Part shown: positions 1-7,359 of the stretch, in pieces | Position numbering within the stretch: position 1 is the first letter of the stretch | How the letters are laid out: every line of letters begins with the position of its first letter | Source: Rhodospirillaceae bacterium UBA6608 | Lineage (GTDB): Bacteria; Pseudomonadota; Alphaproteobacteria; Rhodospirillales_A; Casp-alpha2 | Assembly (NCBI GenBank): GCA_002433335.1 | Contig: DJHY01000023.1 | Span: 1 to 20,767, forward strand | Length of the DNA: 20,767 nt | Reading direction: 5' to 3' | The notes under the pieces: model-generated | What the model was told of the DNA's origin: nothing | The model's database searches: none | Seen by the model: the letters and a program-made list of their open reading frames with translations, nothing else | Translations under genes and position numbers: made by a program

Positions 1-533
1 GACGGCGGAATGATCTGCCCCAGCGTGCCCGAGGCCGCGATGGTCCCGGTCGACAGCGAGTTGTCGTATTTGTTGCGCATCATCGCGGGCAACGAGATCA
101 GGCCCATGGCGACCACGGTGGCGCCGACGATCCCGGTCGTCGCGGCCAACAGCGCGCCGACGAAGATCACCGAAATGCCCAGACCGCCCGGCACCGGGCC
201 GAACAGCTGCGCCATGGTGACCAACAGGTCCTCGGCCAGCTTGGAACGCTGCAGCATGATGCCCATGAAAATGAACAGCGGGATGGCGATCAGCGTATCT
301 CGCTCGGCCTCCCAATAGACGCCGCGGAAGTTCGTGACACCGGCACTGAGCCATTGCCAGGCCCCGCCTTGGGCGAAGTAGGCATCGACGTTTCCGGCGA
401 ACAGCCAGCCCGTCAGGGCGGCCAGGGAGATGGTGAAGATTGCCGATCCGGGCAACGCGAAGGCGACGGGAAAACCGATGCCCAGGGCGAAGGCCATGGT
501 CAGGATCAGGACGACGAGAAATAGAAGTTCCAT
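1..533 (-). CDS. dctM: TRAP transporter large permease, DctM family (C-terminus beyond window)
   Basis: This is the large membrane subunit of a tripartite ATP-independent periplasmic (TRAP) transporter, which moves the substrate through the inner membrane using a sodium or proton gradient. About 177 N-terminal residues are present and the rest lies beyond base 1. The protein opens with MELLFLVVLILTMAFALGIG, a first membrane helix, and later shows IAIPLFIFMGIMLQRSKLA and a helix ending in GATVVAMGLISLPAMM, both typical of the DctM family. The ATG at 533 lies 20 nt after the dctQ stop, with an AGGGA upstream. It closes the dctP-dctQ-dctM order and is probably co-transcribed with dctQ. The family assignment is firm; the substrate can only be inferred from the TakP-type binding proteins nearby. 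Confidence 0.93.
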   Translation of the reverse strand, partial: MELLFLVVLILTMAFALGIGFPVAFALPGSAIFTISLAALTGWLFAGNVDAYFAQGGAWQWLSAGVTNFRGVYWEAERDTLIAIPLFIFMGIMLQRSKLAEDLLVTMAQLFGPVPGGLGISVIFVGALLAATTGIVGATVVAMGLISLPAMMRNKYDNSLSTGTIAASGTLGQIIPP

Positions 534-553
534 GGATGCGCGGTCCCTGTCGC

Positions 554-1594
554 TTATTGGTTCACGTGGCTGCTGTGATCGCGCCCGCCGGGTTCACCCC
601 GGGCGTCGGCGACCGCATCCATCATGTAGCTGACGAATTGGATCATCATGGTAATGGCGAATACGGCCAGGAAACCGGCCATCATGTATTTGACGTACAT
701 GGAAAACCCGGTCTGGGTCGTTTCCCAGGTCAGAACCGGCGAATTGATGACCGCGTTCTTGCCGCCCATGCCGACGACCAGGATCACCCAGCACAGGGTG
801 ATGCCCAGGAACACCGAACCGAAGGCATTGACGATGCCCCGACGGCGCGCGTTGAACGCGGCGTAGAACACATCGACCCGAACGTGGCCTTCTTCGATCA
901 GCGTATGGGCGCTGGCGAACAGGAACAGAGCGGCGTACCAGAAGCGGACCAGATCGCCCATGAACACCTGTTCGTAGGAAAAGATGAAGCGGCTGATCAC
1001 GATCAGCAGTTCGGCGACGACGATCAGCAGCGCCAGCCAGGTAAAGCCCAGCGTACGCGAGAAAAAGGCCGTGACGATCGCGGCGGCGGTCAACGGCAGA
1101 TGCACCCAGGGGCCGCGGAATTGCGACTTGCCCAGGTCCAACGCCAGCGCATCGCCGAAGACGGCGGGCAAAAAGCCCTCGACCCGCATGAACGACAACA
1201 CAGCATCGACGAACCCGATATACAGCACGGCGAAAAACGCCATGCGAATGATCAGGGCATTGAATTCGGTAATTCGCTGGCTGTCCTGGCGCAGCGTGCT
1301 GCCGCAGGTCTTGAGCGTGTAACCGGCAGCGGCCGCAAGGCCCGCCACATAAGCCAGCATCTGCACCCAGGCCAGCGGCGAAGACGCCGTCTCGGCCCCA
1401 TGGCGCCCCAGATGCAGGGCCGCCCCCTCGCCCGGCCACCCGAGCCAGAACGTGAGGTAGTTGTTCATCAGGAAAACAAGCAGCAGGGACAGCATTCCCC
1501 AGCCGAAAAATCTGACCATCAAAGTCGTTCGAGGCGACACGGAAGACGGCTGGCCGCTTCCGGTCGGATCAAGCGTTATCGGTTCGGCCGCCAT
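554..1594 (-). CDS. dctQ: TRAP transporter small permease, DctQ family, long form
   Basis: This is the small membrane subunit of the TRAP transporter. The DctQ signature lies in the C-terminal half: FMGDLVRFWYAALFLF at about residues 211-226, followed by TLIEEGHVRVDVFY, with two further hydrophobic segments near 256-275 and 303-325. At 346 residues it is much longer than a usual DctQ of about 160-200. The extra N-terminal part (residues 1-180) carries about four hydrophobic segments near 28-50, 75-93, 113-133 and 165-180. An AGAGGAG ribosome site lies about 10 nt before the ATG at 1594. It follows dctP copy 1 after a 126-nt gap containing a strong hairpin, and precedes dctM by 20 nt. Family assignment is confident; the role of the extension is unknown. 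Confidence 0.9.
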   Translation of the reverse strand: MAAEPITLDPTGSGQPSSVSPRTTLMVRFFGWGMLSLLLVFLMNNYLTFWLGWPGEGAALHLGRHGAETASSPLAWVQMLAYVAGLAAAAGYTLKTCGSTLRQDSQRITEFNALIIRMAFFAVLYIGFVDAVLSFMRVEGFLPAVFGDALALDLGKSQFRGPWVHLPLTAAAIVTAFFSRTLGFTWLALLIVVAELLIVISRFIFSYEQVFMGDLVRFWYAALFLFASAHTLIEEGHVRVDVFYAAFNARRRGIVNAFGSVFLGITLCWVILVVGMGGKNAVINSPVLTWETTQTGFSMYVKYMMAGFLAVFAITMMIQFVSYMMDAVADARGEPGGRDHSSHVNQ

Positions 1595-1665
1595 AAGTCG
1601 GCAATCTCCTCTACTCTTTTTCCTGTTCGGATTTCCGGTGAACGTCGCTGCTCGCGGAAATGGGT

Positions 1666-1688
1666 GGGACGGGGCATTGCCCCGTCCC
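1666..1688 (-). promoter_or_regulatory. Strong intercistronic hairpin between dctP copy 1 and dctQ
   Basis: A perfect 10-bp inverted repeat, GGGACGGGGC and GCCCCGTCCC, flanks a 3-nt loop in the gap between the binding-protein and permease genes. No T-tract follows on the minus strand, so it does not look like a simple terminator. By analogy with other binding-protein transporter operons it may protect the dctP message from 3' decay, or attenuate transcription, so that binding protein exceeds permease. The structure is seen; the role is inferred. Confidence 0.6.
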
Positions 1689-1720
1689 CTTTATACCCGA
1701 TTTTACAGTACCTCAGGCAA

Positions 1721-2821
1721 TCAGACTTTGATGCCCAAAACACGGTTACGCTGATTGATGTAGCCGGCATCGGCCAACAGCATCCAGCGACCGACATCCG
1801 CCCGGAAACCAACGAAATTCTCGTGGATTTTCTTGGCCAGCGGGCTATGGGCCTGCACTTCGGCGAAGACTTCCTCGGCCGCCTTGCCAAAGGCGTCGTA
1901 GACGTCGTCGTTGAAGGCCCGCAGCTTGACGCCGTGATCGCGGATCAGCTTGGTCAGATAGGTCCCGTTGTTGGCGTTGGTTTCCGCCATCTGGTGGGAG
2001 TTTTCCTCGGCACAGGCAGCGGTAATGATGGCCTGATCCGTCTTCGACAGACCGTCCCACCATTTCTTGTTCATGCCCATGTGGAGCTGCGAACCCGGCT
2101 CGTGCATACCCGGGTAGTAGTAGTACTTGGCCGCTTCATAAAACTTCATGAAGTAGTCGTTGTACGGCCCCACCCATTCGGTCGCCTGAACGGCGCCGGA
2201 CACCAGGTTTTCATAAATCTGGCTACCCGGCAGGGACACGGTCGAAGCACCCAGCTTGGCCAGCACGTCGCCGCCCAGGCCCGGGATACGCATCTTCAGG
2301 CCCTTGAAGTCGGCGGGCGAGTTGATTTCCTTGTTGAACCAACCACCCATCTGGCAACCGGTGTTGCCGCAGGGCATGCCCTTGATGCCGAATCCGGCGG
2401 CCAATTCGTCATGCAGCTCCTGGCCGCCGCCATACTTCATCCAGGCATCCATTTCGGCATAGGTGAAGCCGAACGGCACCGCCGTGAAATAGGCCCAACC
2501 CGGGTGCTTGCCCTTCCAGTAATAGTCCGCGCCGATATAGGCCTGGGAGTTACCGGAAGCGACTTCGTCGAACGAATCGAACGCGCCGACACGCTCGCCC
2601 GAGGCGAAATATTTAACCTGGATGCGCCCTTCGGTCAGAACCGGGATACGCGCGGCCAGACGCTGGGCGCTAAGCCCAAGACCCGGGAAATCCCGCGGCC
2701 AGGTGGAGACGATGTTCATCTCCATCGTTCCCTTGGAAAGGGCGGGCTTGGCAAGGGTGGAAGCAGCAACGCCGGCTGCGCCGACGACGGCCGATTTTTT
2801 CAAAAACTCACGTCTTTTCAT
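1721..2821 (-). CDS. dctP: TRAP transporter substrate-binding protein, TakP-like (copy 1)
   Basis: This periplasmic binding protein captures an organic-acid substrate and delivers it to DctQM. The 366 residues begin with a twin-arginine signal (KRREFLKK, hydrophobic stretch to about residue 24, likely cleavage near AKPALS), so export is by Tat, often already folded. The DctP fold is clear: YYWKGKHPGWAYF near 100-112, CGNTGCQMGGWF near 151-162, then MRIPGLGGDVL containing R178, the arginine that anchors the substrate carboxylate in this family. EWVGPYNDYFMKFYEAAKYY begins near 215 with W216, expected in the pocket. AGGGAGAAC precedes the ATG. It is about 86% identical by hand count to the copy at 4932-6032. 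The relation to Rhodobacter TakP (2-oxoacid binding) suggests a 2-oxo- or hydroxy-acid, but the ligand is not proven. Confidence 0.93.
   Translation of the reverse strand: MKRREFLKKSAVVGAAGVAASTLAKPALSKGTMEMNIVSTWPRDFPGLGLSAQRLAARIPVLTEGRIQVKYFASGERVGAFDSFDEVASGNSQAYIGADYYWKGKHPGWAYFTAVPFGFTYAEMDAWMKYGGGQELHDELAAGFGIKGMPCGNTGCQMGGWFNKEINSPADFKGLKMRIPGLGGDVLAKLGASTVSLPGSQIYENLVSGAVQATEWVGPYNDYFMKFYEAAKYYYYPGMHEPGSQLHMGMNKKWWDGLSKTDQAIITAACAEENSHQMAETNANNGTYLTKLIRDHGVKLRAFNDDVYDAFGKAAEEVFAEVQAHSPLAKKIHENFVGFRADVGRWMLLADAGYINQRNRVLGIKV
2095..2167 (-). repeat. 73-bp block identical to 5306-5378 in the second dctP
   Basis: This 73-bp stretch inside dctP copy 1 is identical, base for base, to 5306-5378 in copy 2. 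It encodes the end of the EWVGPYND pocket region, the tyrosine-rich AAKYYYYPGMHEP segment and adjoining residues. Synonymous positions are preserved as well, so this is more than protein-level conservation and points to recent duplication or local gene conversion. Confidence 0.9.
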
Positions 2822-2960
2822 GAACGTTCTCCCTGTTGTGAACGATTGATCGAGATAGGTATTTTTTTATTAGATAGTATTTGTATTAGACCGATTTTTG
2901 CACGGTCCCGGCGCGCTGGCTACCGCCAAATGACACAGGTCAAGCATCCGCCCGAATACG

Positions 2961-2992
2961 AAAAATGCCCGCCCCCAGATGGGAGCGGGCAT
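2961..2992 (-). terminator. Rho-independent terminator after the DUF4387 gene
   Basis: On the minus strand a 12-bp stem (ATGCCCGCTCCC against GGGGGCGGGCAT, one G-U pair) with a 4-nt ATCT loop is followed directly by five T residues. It lies about 40 nt after the DUF4387 stop and upstream of dctP copy 1, separating the AtuA-DUF4387 transcript from the dctPQM transcript. Confidence 0.9.
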
Positions 2993-3034
2993 CGACTTCC
3001 GCCGCTGTCGCGGCATGACGTTCAAAACCGCCGA

Positions 3035-3349
3035 TTATGAAACCGGCACTTCCAAATTCATCAGCGGAACGTGCTGTTGCGCGCCGTAGACATCGGTGTC
3101 CCCGGCGGAACCGGAGCGCACCCGGCGCGGCACGGTGATCTTGATGGCCTTGGCCATATCGAACGGGATGATCGCCACTTCGTTGTCGGTCACCCCGTAC
3201 AGCGGCGCAATGGCCCGGGGGTTGATCGCCCCGCAGTCGCGCACCTTGCGATAGGTTTCATCGTCCTCGAACATCACGTCCAGGGTCAGGTACAGGGCGC
3301 CCGCGTTCTTGCCGCGAACCACCCGCGCAATATCTCTCAATTTCGCCAT
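3035..3349 (-). CDS. DUF4387 family protein
   Basis: A 104-residue soluble protein that I recognise as the DUF4387 family. It starts MAKLRDIARVVRGKNAGALY, continues LTLDVMFEDDETYRKVRD, and has a central GAINPRAIAPLYGV. It has no signal peptide or membrane segment. It begins 36 nt after the AtuA-family gene ends, with AAGGAAGG before the ATG, and is followed by a strong terminator, so the two form a bicistronic unit. DUF4387 proteins are known to accompany AtuA/DUF1446 proteins, either as a neighbouring gene or in one chain, which suggests a two-subunit enzyme or an enzyme with an accessory protein. The reaction is not known to me. The family call is confident, the function is open. Confidence 0.85.
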   Translation of the reverse strand: MAKLRDIARVVRGKNAGALYLTLDVMFEDDETYRKVRDCGAINPRAIAPLYGVTDNEVAIIPFDMAKAIKITVPRRVRSGSAGDTDVYGAQQHVPLMNLEVPVS

Positions 3350-3385
3350 TTCGGCCTTCCTTGTGTCTTGCGTGTCAGTTGCGGT

Positions 3386-4753
3386 CTAGAGGTCCAGCCA
3401 TTCCATGCGGACCGGCTCCATCGGGTCGTCGCATTCCATGACGTGCCAGATGTTGAACTCGTAGACCGGCCCGACATGCATGTCGGACGGCGAAAACGGA
3501 ACCGCCAGGTTACCGGAGATACACATCCGGCCCGGGAAATCCGTGTGCAGGAAGGCATAGCGCGCCTTGGCCAGCACGGCGCGGCTGATGTCCTCGGTCC
3601 GGCCCAGAACGTCAAGCAACAGGCCCAGTTCGTGGATCGGGGCATCGGCCTCCGGCTCCAACGGGCCCATCACCGCGTTCTTGCCGTACTGATGAACCGA
3701 CAGGGTATAGTCCTCGGGCTTGATACCCAGGACACCGACATCGCGGGCGATGCGCCCCCGGCAGGTTTCGATGAAATCGTCCATGATGCCGATCAGGATC
3801 GGATCGCGCACGCCAGCGATGAACACCGTCCGGTAGCCCAGGGGCTTCGCGCCTTCGAGCTTGACCGTGTATTTATCAGACGGCTCGTAGCGGCTGCCCC
3901 AGACCTTGACGGTTCGCTCGTCCAGCTGTTCGAACCCGCATTTATCCGTCACCAGCGTGCCGTCCGGTTCCTTCAGGCGATAGGGCTCCGGGTTTTCATA
4001 CAGGGTATGCGCCGACACGCGGGTCACGGTCGAGCGCCGGTCGGGATGGCCCGGCTCGATCGTGAAGTGATCGTCATAGATCGTGCCGATCACGCAGTCC
4101 TGACCTTCGCGCGGCTCGACCACCTGGGCCCCGCATTCGATGATCTTGGCGACGTGCCAGGCCAAGCCCGGATCGGCCCCCTTCATCAGCGGCAGGGCGG
4201 CGTACAGCGCCGCATCGGTGCCGCGCCCGGCAATCACCACGTCGGCGCCATCGGCCAGGGCTTGTTGATAGGCTTCGGGGCCCATCATCGCGACGATGCG
4301 CGAGCAGTCCTCGACATCGGCCTCGGTCAGATCGTCGATCGGGCCCAAGGGGGCGACCTTTCCGGCCCGAACCTTGGCCTTGATCGCGTCCTTGGTCTGT
4401 TCGGTGCGGATCACGCGGACCTTGGGCTTCAGCCCCTTTTCGGCGCAGATTTCGCGCAGGATATCCAGCGTCCAATCGACCTGGGCGTCGCTGCCGCCGC
4501 CACCGGCGGAGCCGATCATCACCGGGATGCCGTGGGCCATGCCGCCCGCGACCATCAGGCCCAGGTCGCGTTTGACCGCCGCGCGCGAAACGAATGCGGA
4601 CCCGCTGCCAAGGTAATACGGCCCCGGGTCGGACGACCCGCCGTCACAGGCGATGAGGTCCGGTTTCATCGCCAAGCCTTGGTTGAATGCTTCTTCGGTA
4701 AAGCCGTAGCCGAGAATGCCTGATGTCGCCATCAAGCGAATGGGAGTTGTCAT
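3386..4753 (-). CDS. AtuA family (DUF1446) acyclic terpene utilisation-like protein
   Basis: A 455-residue cytoplasmic protein of the AtuA/DUF1446 family, named from the acyclic terpene (citronellol/geraniol) utilisation cluster of Pseudomonas. Visible family features are the N-terminal MATSGILGYGF, the glycine-rich ACDGGSSDPGPYYLGSG (about 36-51), IPVMIGSAGGGGSDAQVDW (about 76-94), VVIAGRGTDAALYAALPL, and a C-terminal part with ISGNLAVPFSPSDMHVGPVY. A clear AGGAGAC precedes the ATG at 4753. It is the first gene of a unit with DUF4387, inside a TRAP transporter locus, so it probably acts on the imported organic acid or a CoA derivative of it, not on a terpene. No biochemical reaction is firmly assigned to this subgroup to my knowledge. 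Confidence 0.88.
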   Translation of the reverse strand: MTTPIRLMATSGILGYGFTEEAFNQGLAMKPDLIACDGGSSDPGPYYLGSGSAFVSRAAVKRDLGLMVAGGMAHGIPVMIGSAGGGGSDAQVDWTLDILREICAEKGLKPKVRVIRTEQTKDAIKAKVRAGKVAPLGPIDDLTEADVEDCSRIVAMMGPEAYQQALADGADVVIAGRGTDAALYAALPLMKGADPGLAWHVAKIIECGAQVVEPREGQDCVIGTIYDDHFTIEPGHPDRRSTVTRVSAHTLYENPEPYRLKEPDGTLVTDKCGFEQLDERTVKVWGSRYEPSDKYTVKLEGAKPLGYRTVFIAGVRDPILIGIMDDFIETCRGRIARDVGVLGIKPEDYTLSVHQYGKNAVMGPLEPEADAPIHELGLLLDVLGRTEDISRAVLAKARYAFLHTDFPGRMCISGNLAVPFSPSDMHVGPVYEFNIWHVMECDDPMEPVRMEWLDL

Positions 4754-4865
4754 GATGTCTCCTGCACCCGGGTTTGTCCCCGGGCTGTTTTATGGGCGCC
4801 CCGCCTTCTTGCCCGGCATCCTGCGACGTTTTCGCAATGCGGGCAAGGCGGGGACGATGCCAGGC

Positions 4866-4903
4866 AAAAGAAAACGGCGCGGAGCCAAAGCCCCGCGCCG
4901 TTT
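4866..4903 (-). terminator. Rho-independent terminator after dctP copy 2
   Basis: On the minus strand a 14-bp stem (AAACGGCGCGGGGC against GCTCCGCGCCGTTT, one G-U pair) with a TTTG tetraloop is followed by a T-rich tail (TCTTTT). It begins about 28 nt after the dctP copy 2 stop and lies upstream of the AtuA gene, so copy 2 can be expressed as a single-gene message. Confidence 0.92.
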
Positions 4904-4931
4904 CCGTAAATCGTCCGTTTCGGAAGAAACG

Positions 4932-6032
4932 TCAGACCTTGATGCCCAGCACGCGGTTGCGCTGGTTGATGAAGCCGGCGTCGGCCAGCATCATCCAACG
5001 GCCGCTGTCGGCACGCGACGAAGCGAAGCTTTCGTAGATCTTCTTGGCCAGCGGGCTGTGTTCCTGCACTTCGGCGAAGACTTCCGCCGCGGCCTTGCCG
5101 AAGGCGTCATAGACGTCGTCGTTGAAGGACCGCAGCTTGACGCCGTGTTCGTCGATCAGCTTACGCAGGTAGACACCGTTGTTGGCGTTGGTTTCGGCCA
5201 TCTGATACGAGTTTTCCTCGTTGCAGGCGGCCTGAATGATGGCCTGGTCGGTCTTGGTCAGGCTGTCCCACCACTTCTTGTTGATGCCCAGCGTGCTCTG
5301 CGAGGCCGGCTCGTGCATACCCGGGTAGTAGTAGTACTTGGCCGCTTCATAAAACTTCATGAAGTAGTCGTTGTACGGACCCACCCATTCGGTCGCCTGG
5401 ATGGCGCCGGACACGAGGTTTTCATAGATCTGACCACCCGGCAGGGACACGGTCGAAGCGCCCAGCTTGGCCAGCACGTCGCCGCCCAGACCCGGGATAC
5501 GCATCTTCAGGCCCTTGAAGTCGTCGGCCGAGTTGATTTCCTTGTTGAACCAACCACCCATCTGGCAGCCCGTGTTGCCACAGGGGAAGCCTTTGATGTT
5601 GAAGCCGGCCGCCAGTTCGTCGTGCAGCTCCTGGCCGCCGCCATACTTCATCCAGGCGTCCATTTCGACATAGGTCAGGCCGAACGGAACCGCGGCGAAG
5701 AACGCCCAGCCCGGGTGCTTGCCTTTCCAGTAATAGTCGGTCGCGATGTAGGCCTGGGAGTTACCGGAAGCCACTTCGTCGAACGAATCGAAGGCACCGA
5801 CGCGCTCGCCGGCGGCGAAGTATTTGACCTGAATCCGGCCATCGGTCAGGACCGGAATACGGGCGGCCAAACGCTGTGCGCTCAGGCCCAGGCCCGGAAA
5901 ATCGCGGCCCCAGGTCGAGACGATGATCATTTCCTTGCGGCCCTGAGAGATCGCGGGTTTGGCAAGGGTCGTGGCCGCGGCGCCGGCGACACCGGCAATC
6001 GCGGATTTCTTAAGAAACTCACGTCTTTTCAT
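4932..6032 (-). CDS. dctP: TRAP transporter substrate-binding protein, TakP-like (copy 2)
   Basis: A second 366-residue DctP protein, aligning to copy 1 (1721-2821) without gaps at about 50 substitutions by hand count. It has the same twin-arginine signal (KRREFLKK), the CGNTGCQMGGWF segment, the carboxylate-binding arginine in MRIPGLGGDVL (R178) and EWVGPYND with W216. Differences concentrate in the signal peptide, near residues 243-250 (PASQSTLG here, PGSQLHMG in copy 1) and close to the C-terminus. No second dctQ or dctM accompanies it, and its own terminator follows. It probably shares the DctQM encoded at 1-1594, perhaps widening substrate range or allowing separate regulation. GGGA lies about 9 nt before the ATG. 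It is a genuine paralogue, not an assembly repeat, since substitutions are spread through the gene. Confidence 0.93.
   Translation of the reverse strand: MKRREFLKKSAIAGVAGAAATTLAKPAISQGRKEMIIVSTWGRDFPGLGLSAQRLAARIPVLTDGRIQVKYFAAGERVGAFDSFDEVASGNSQAYIATDYYWKGKHPGWAFFAAVPFGLTYVEMDAWMKYGGGQELHDELAAGFNIKGFPCGNTGCQMGGWFNKEINSADDFKGLKMRIPGLGGDVLAKLGASTVSLPGGQIYENLVSGAIQATEWVGPYNDYFMKFYEAAKYYYYPGMHEPASQSTLGINKKWWDSLTKTDQAIIQAACNEENSYQMAETNANNGVYLRKLIDEHGVKLRSFNDDVYDAFGKAAAEVFAEVQEHSPLAKKIYESFASSRADSGRWMMLADAGFINQRNRVLGIKV
5306..5378 (-). repeat. 73-bp block identical to 2095-2167 in the first dctP
   Basis: This is the partner of the identical block in dctP copy 1, in the same orientation and the same position of the coding sequence. 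The bases immediately outside each end differ between the copies, which bounds the perfect tract. Confidence 0.9.
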
Positions 6033-6136
6033 TACAAAATTCCCTGTTTGCGTGGTTTAGGAGAGACGGCCAGCGGCGCTGCTGAAACCGCATCGGTAAG
6101 ATGGGCAGACATTCTATCGGGACGCCGGAAAATATC

Positions 6137-6161
6137 AAAAAAGAACACCAATATTTCGGTG
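6137..6161 (-). terminator. Probable rho-independent terminator after the secreted cysteine-rich protein
   Basis: On the minus strand, CACCGA and TTGGTG pair (6 bp, one G-U) around an AATA loop and are followed by TTCTTTTTT. The stem is short but the T-tract is good. It lies about 22 nt past the stop of the gene at 6184-7281 and would insulate dctP copy 2 from it. Confidence 0.65.
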
Positions 6162-6183
6162 ATATATCGCGCGGCATTCTTCC

Positions 6184-7281
6184 CTAGGGGCAACGCCCCT
6201 CCAGGCAGGGGACGGCCCGGGCGACGGCATCCAGCATCGCCCTGATTCTGGCGCTGTCCCGAGGGGCGCGCCAGCCGAATTCATAGTCATCGCGCAGTTC
6301 CAACGTCTGCTCGATATGAATGAACCGGCCCGACCCGCGCGCCACGCTTTGTCGACACAGGTCGTCGCTGCCGTTCAGATGTCGGCCTTGCACATTGGTC
6401 GCGGCGCAAAGACGCTGAAATCCGAACCGGCGGTCGTCCGAATCGTCACAGGCAACGGCCCGCGCATCGCCCTCGCCCAGGGTTTCGCGCAAGGCATCGC
6501 GCAACCGGCGGGTCAAGGCATCGGCATTCCCGCCCTCTTCCCGGCCACCGTCGGAGATTACGGCCCAGGTGTCCGGCGCGGATTTCGCCTTGTTGAAGCC
6601 ATGGATGCTGAACGCCACCGCCTGCGGCCAATGGGCGACCAGAATCTCATGGGCGACGTGGAACAGGGTATTGGGGTTATGGGCCACATCGGAATCTCGA
6701 TAAGGGGCCTTGCCGTAGTCCTTACAAACCTTGGTCTTTCCAGAGCACGACGATTCCGCTGTCGCGGCGCAGCGGTGCGCCCCAGCGAAAATGCCTGCAC
6801 GCGCCCCGAGTTCACTCAGCAACACAGCGGTCTGCGGCACGGTGTAACGGTCGATCACCGGATGCGGCGCCTCGACGATCAGATCACGCTTCGCCGCGGG
6901 AGACAAAACCACCGTCGGCCCCAAAAGCGACGCCGCATCGTCCAACACGATGTACCAACGGTCACCGTCGGCAAGGGCGAACAATCGATACTCTGCCGCC
7001 GCCGCCGCGCTCTGCGCCGCTACCCAGTCACCCGCCAAGGCCGTCGTTAAAAGCGTTCGAAACGATCCGGCGCGGCGGAAATCCCCCAACAAACTATCGA
7101 TCGAGCCGGGACCGGGCCGCCGCCGTTCGGACAGCCAACCGGCAAGCGGTTGTTCAATTCGCTCGATGCCGGGGGGCGGCCCCTCCGCAGCCCATGCGGC
7201 CACCGGCCGTACCGCCATAACAACCAACGCACCCAAGACCACGCCCGCCGCCAAGGACAGGCACCGCCGAAGATGAGACAT
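6184..7281 (-). CDS. Secreted cysteine-rich protein, possibly an N-formylglutamate amidohydrolase-like hydrolase
   Basis: I do not recognise a named gene. I chose the ATG at 7281 (365 residues): it has GGGAG upstream and leads straight into a signal peptide (LRRCLSLAAGVVLGALVVMA, cleavage near AWAAEG). In-frame starts up to 7329 are possible. The mature protein has conserved-looking metal-site motifs in the order seen in N-formylglutamate amidohydrolase and related zinc hydrolases: VEAPHP (H140), SDVAHNPNTLFHVAHE (about 197-212), FSIHGF (H227), NVQGRHLNG (about 296-304) and IHIEQTLELRDD (E324). At least eight cysteines (171, 179, 186, 278, 292, 309, 359, 364) suggest disulfides in the periplasm. 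A metal-dependent hydrolase is an inference from motif spacing only. The gene ends with its own terminator. Confidence 0.6.
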   Translation of the reverse strand: MSHLRRCLSLAAGVVLGALVVMAVRPVAAWAAEGPPPGIERIEQPLAGWLSERRRPGPGSIDSLLGDFRRAGSFRTLLTTALAGDWVAAQSAAAAAEYRLFALADGDRWYIVLDDAASLLGPTVVLSPAAKRDLIVEAPHPVIDRYTVPQTAVLLSELGARAGIFAGAHRCAATAESSCSGKTKVCKDYGKAPYRDSDVAHNPNTLFHVAHEILVAHWPQAVAFSIHGFNKAKSAPDTWAVISDGGREEGGNADALTRRLRDALRETLGEGDARAVACDDSDDRRFGFQRLCAATNVQGRHLNGSDDLCRQSVARGSGRFIHIEQTLELRDDYEFGWRAPRDSARIRAMLDAVARAVPCLEGRCP

Positions 7282-7359
7282 TTTTCTGATTTCTCCCGGA
7301 ACCGCGCGCATTCCGCGCATCCGGATCATAGAATACTTCCCGACGCGGGCGAAGAGCCT

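Noticed and set aside
440..3040. An 866-codon open frame on the plus strand opposite dctQ and dctP copy 1
   Set aside because: It is antisense to two clear genes and its product is rich in H, R, Q and D with no family resemblance. This is a shadow frame from high-GC codon bias. The same applies to plus-strand frames at 3071-4723, 4716-6245 and 19068-20603.
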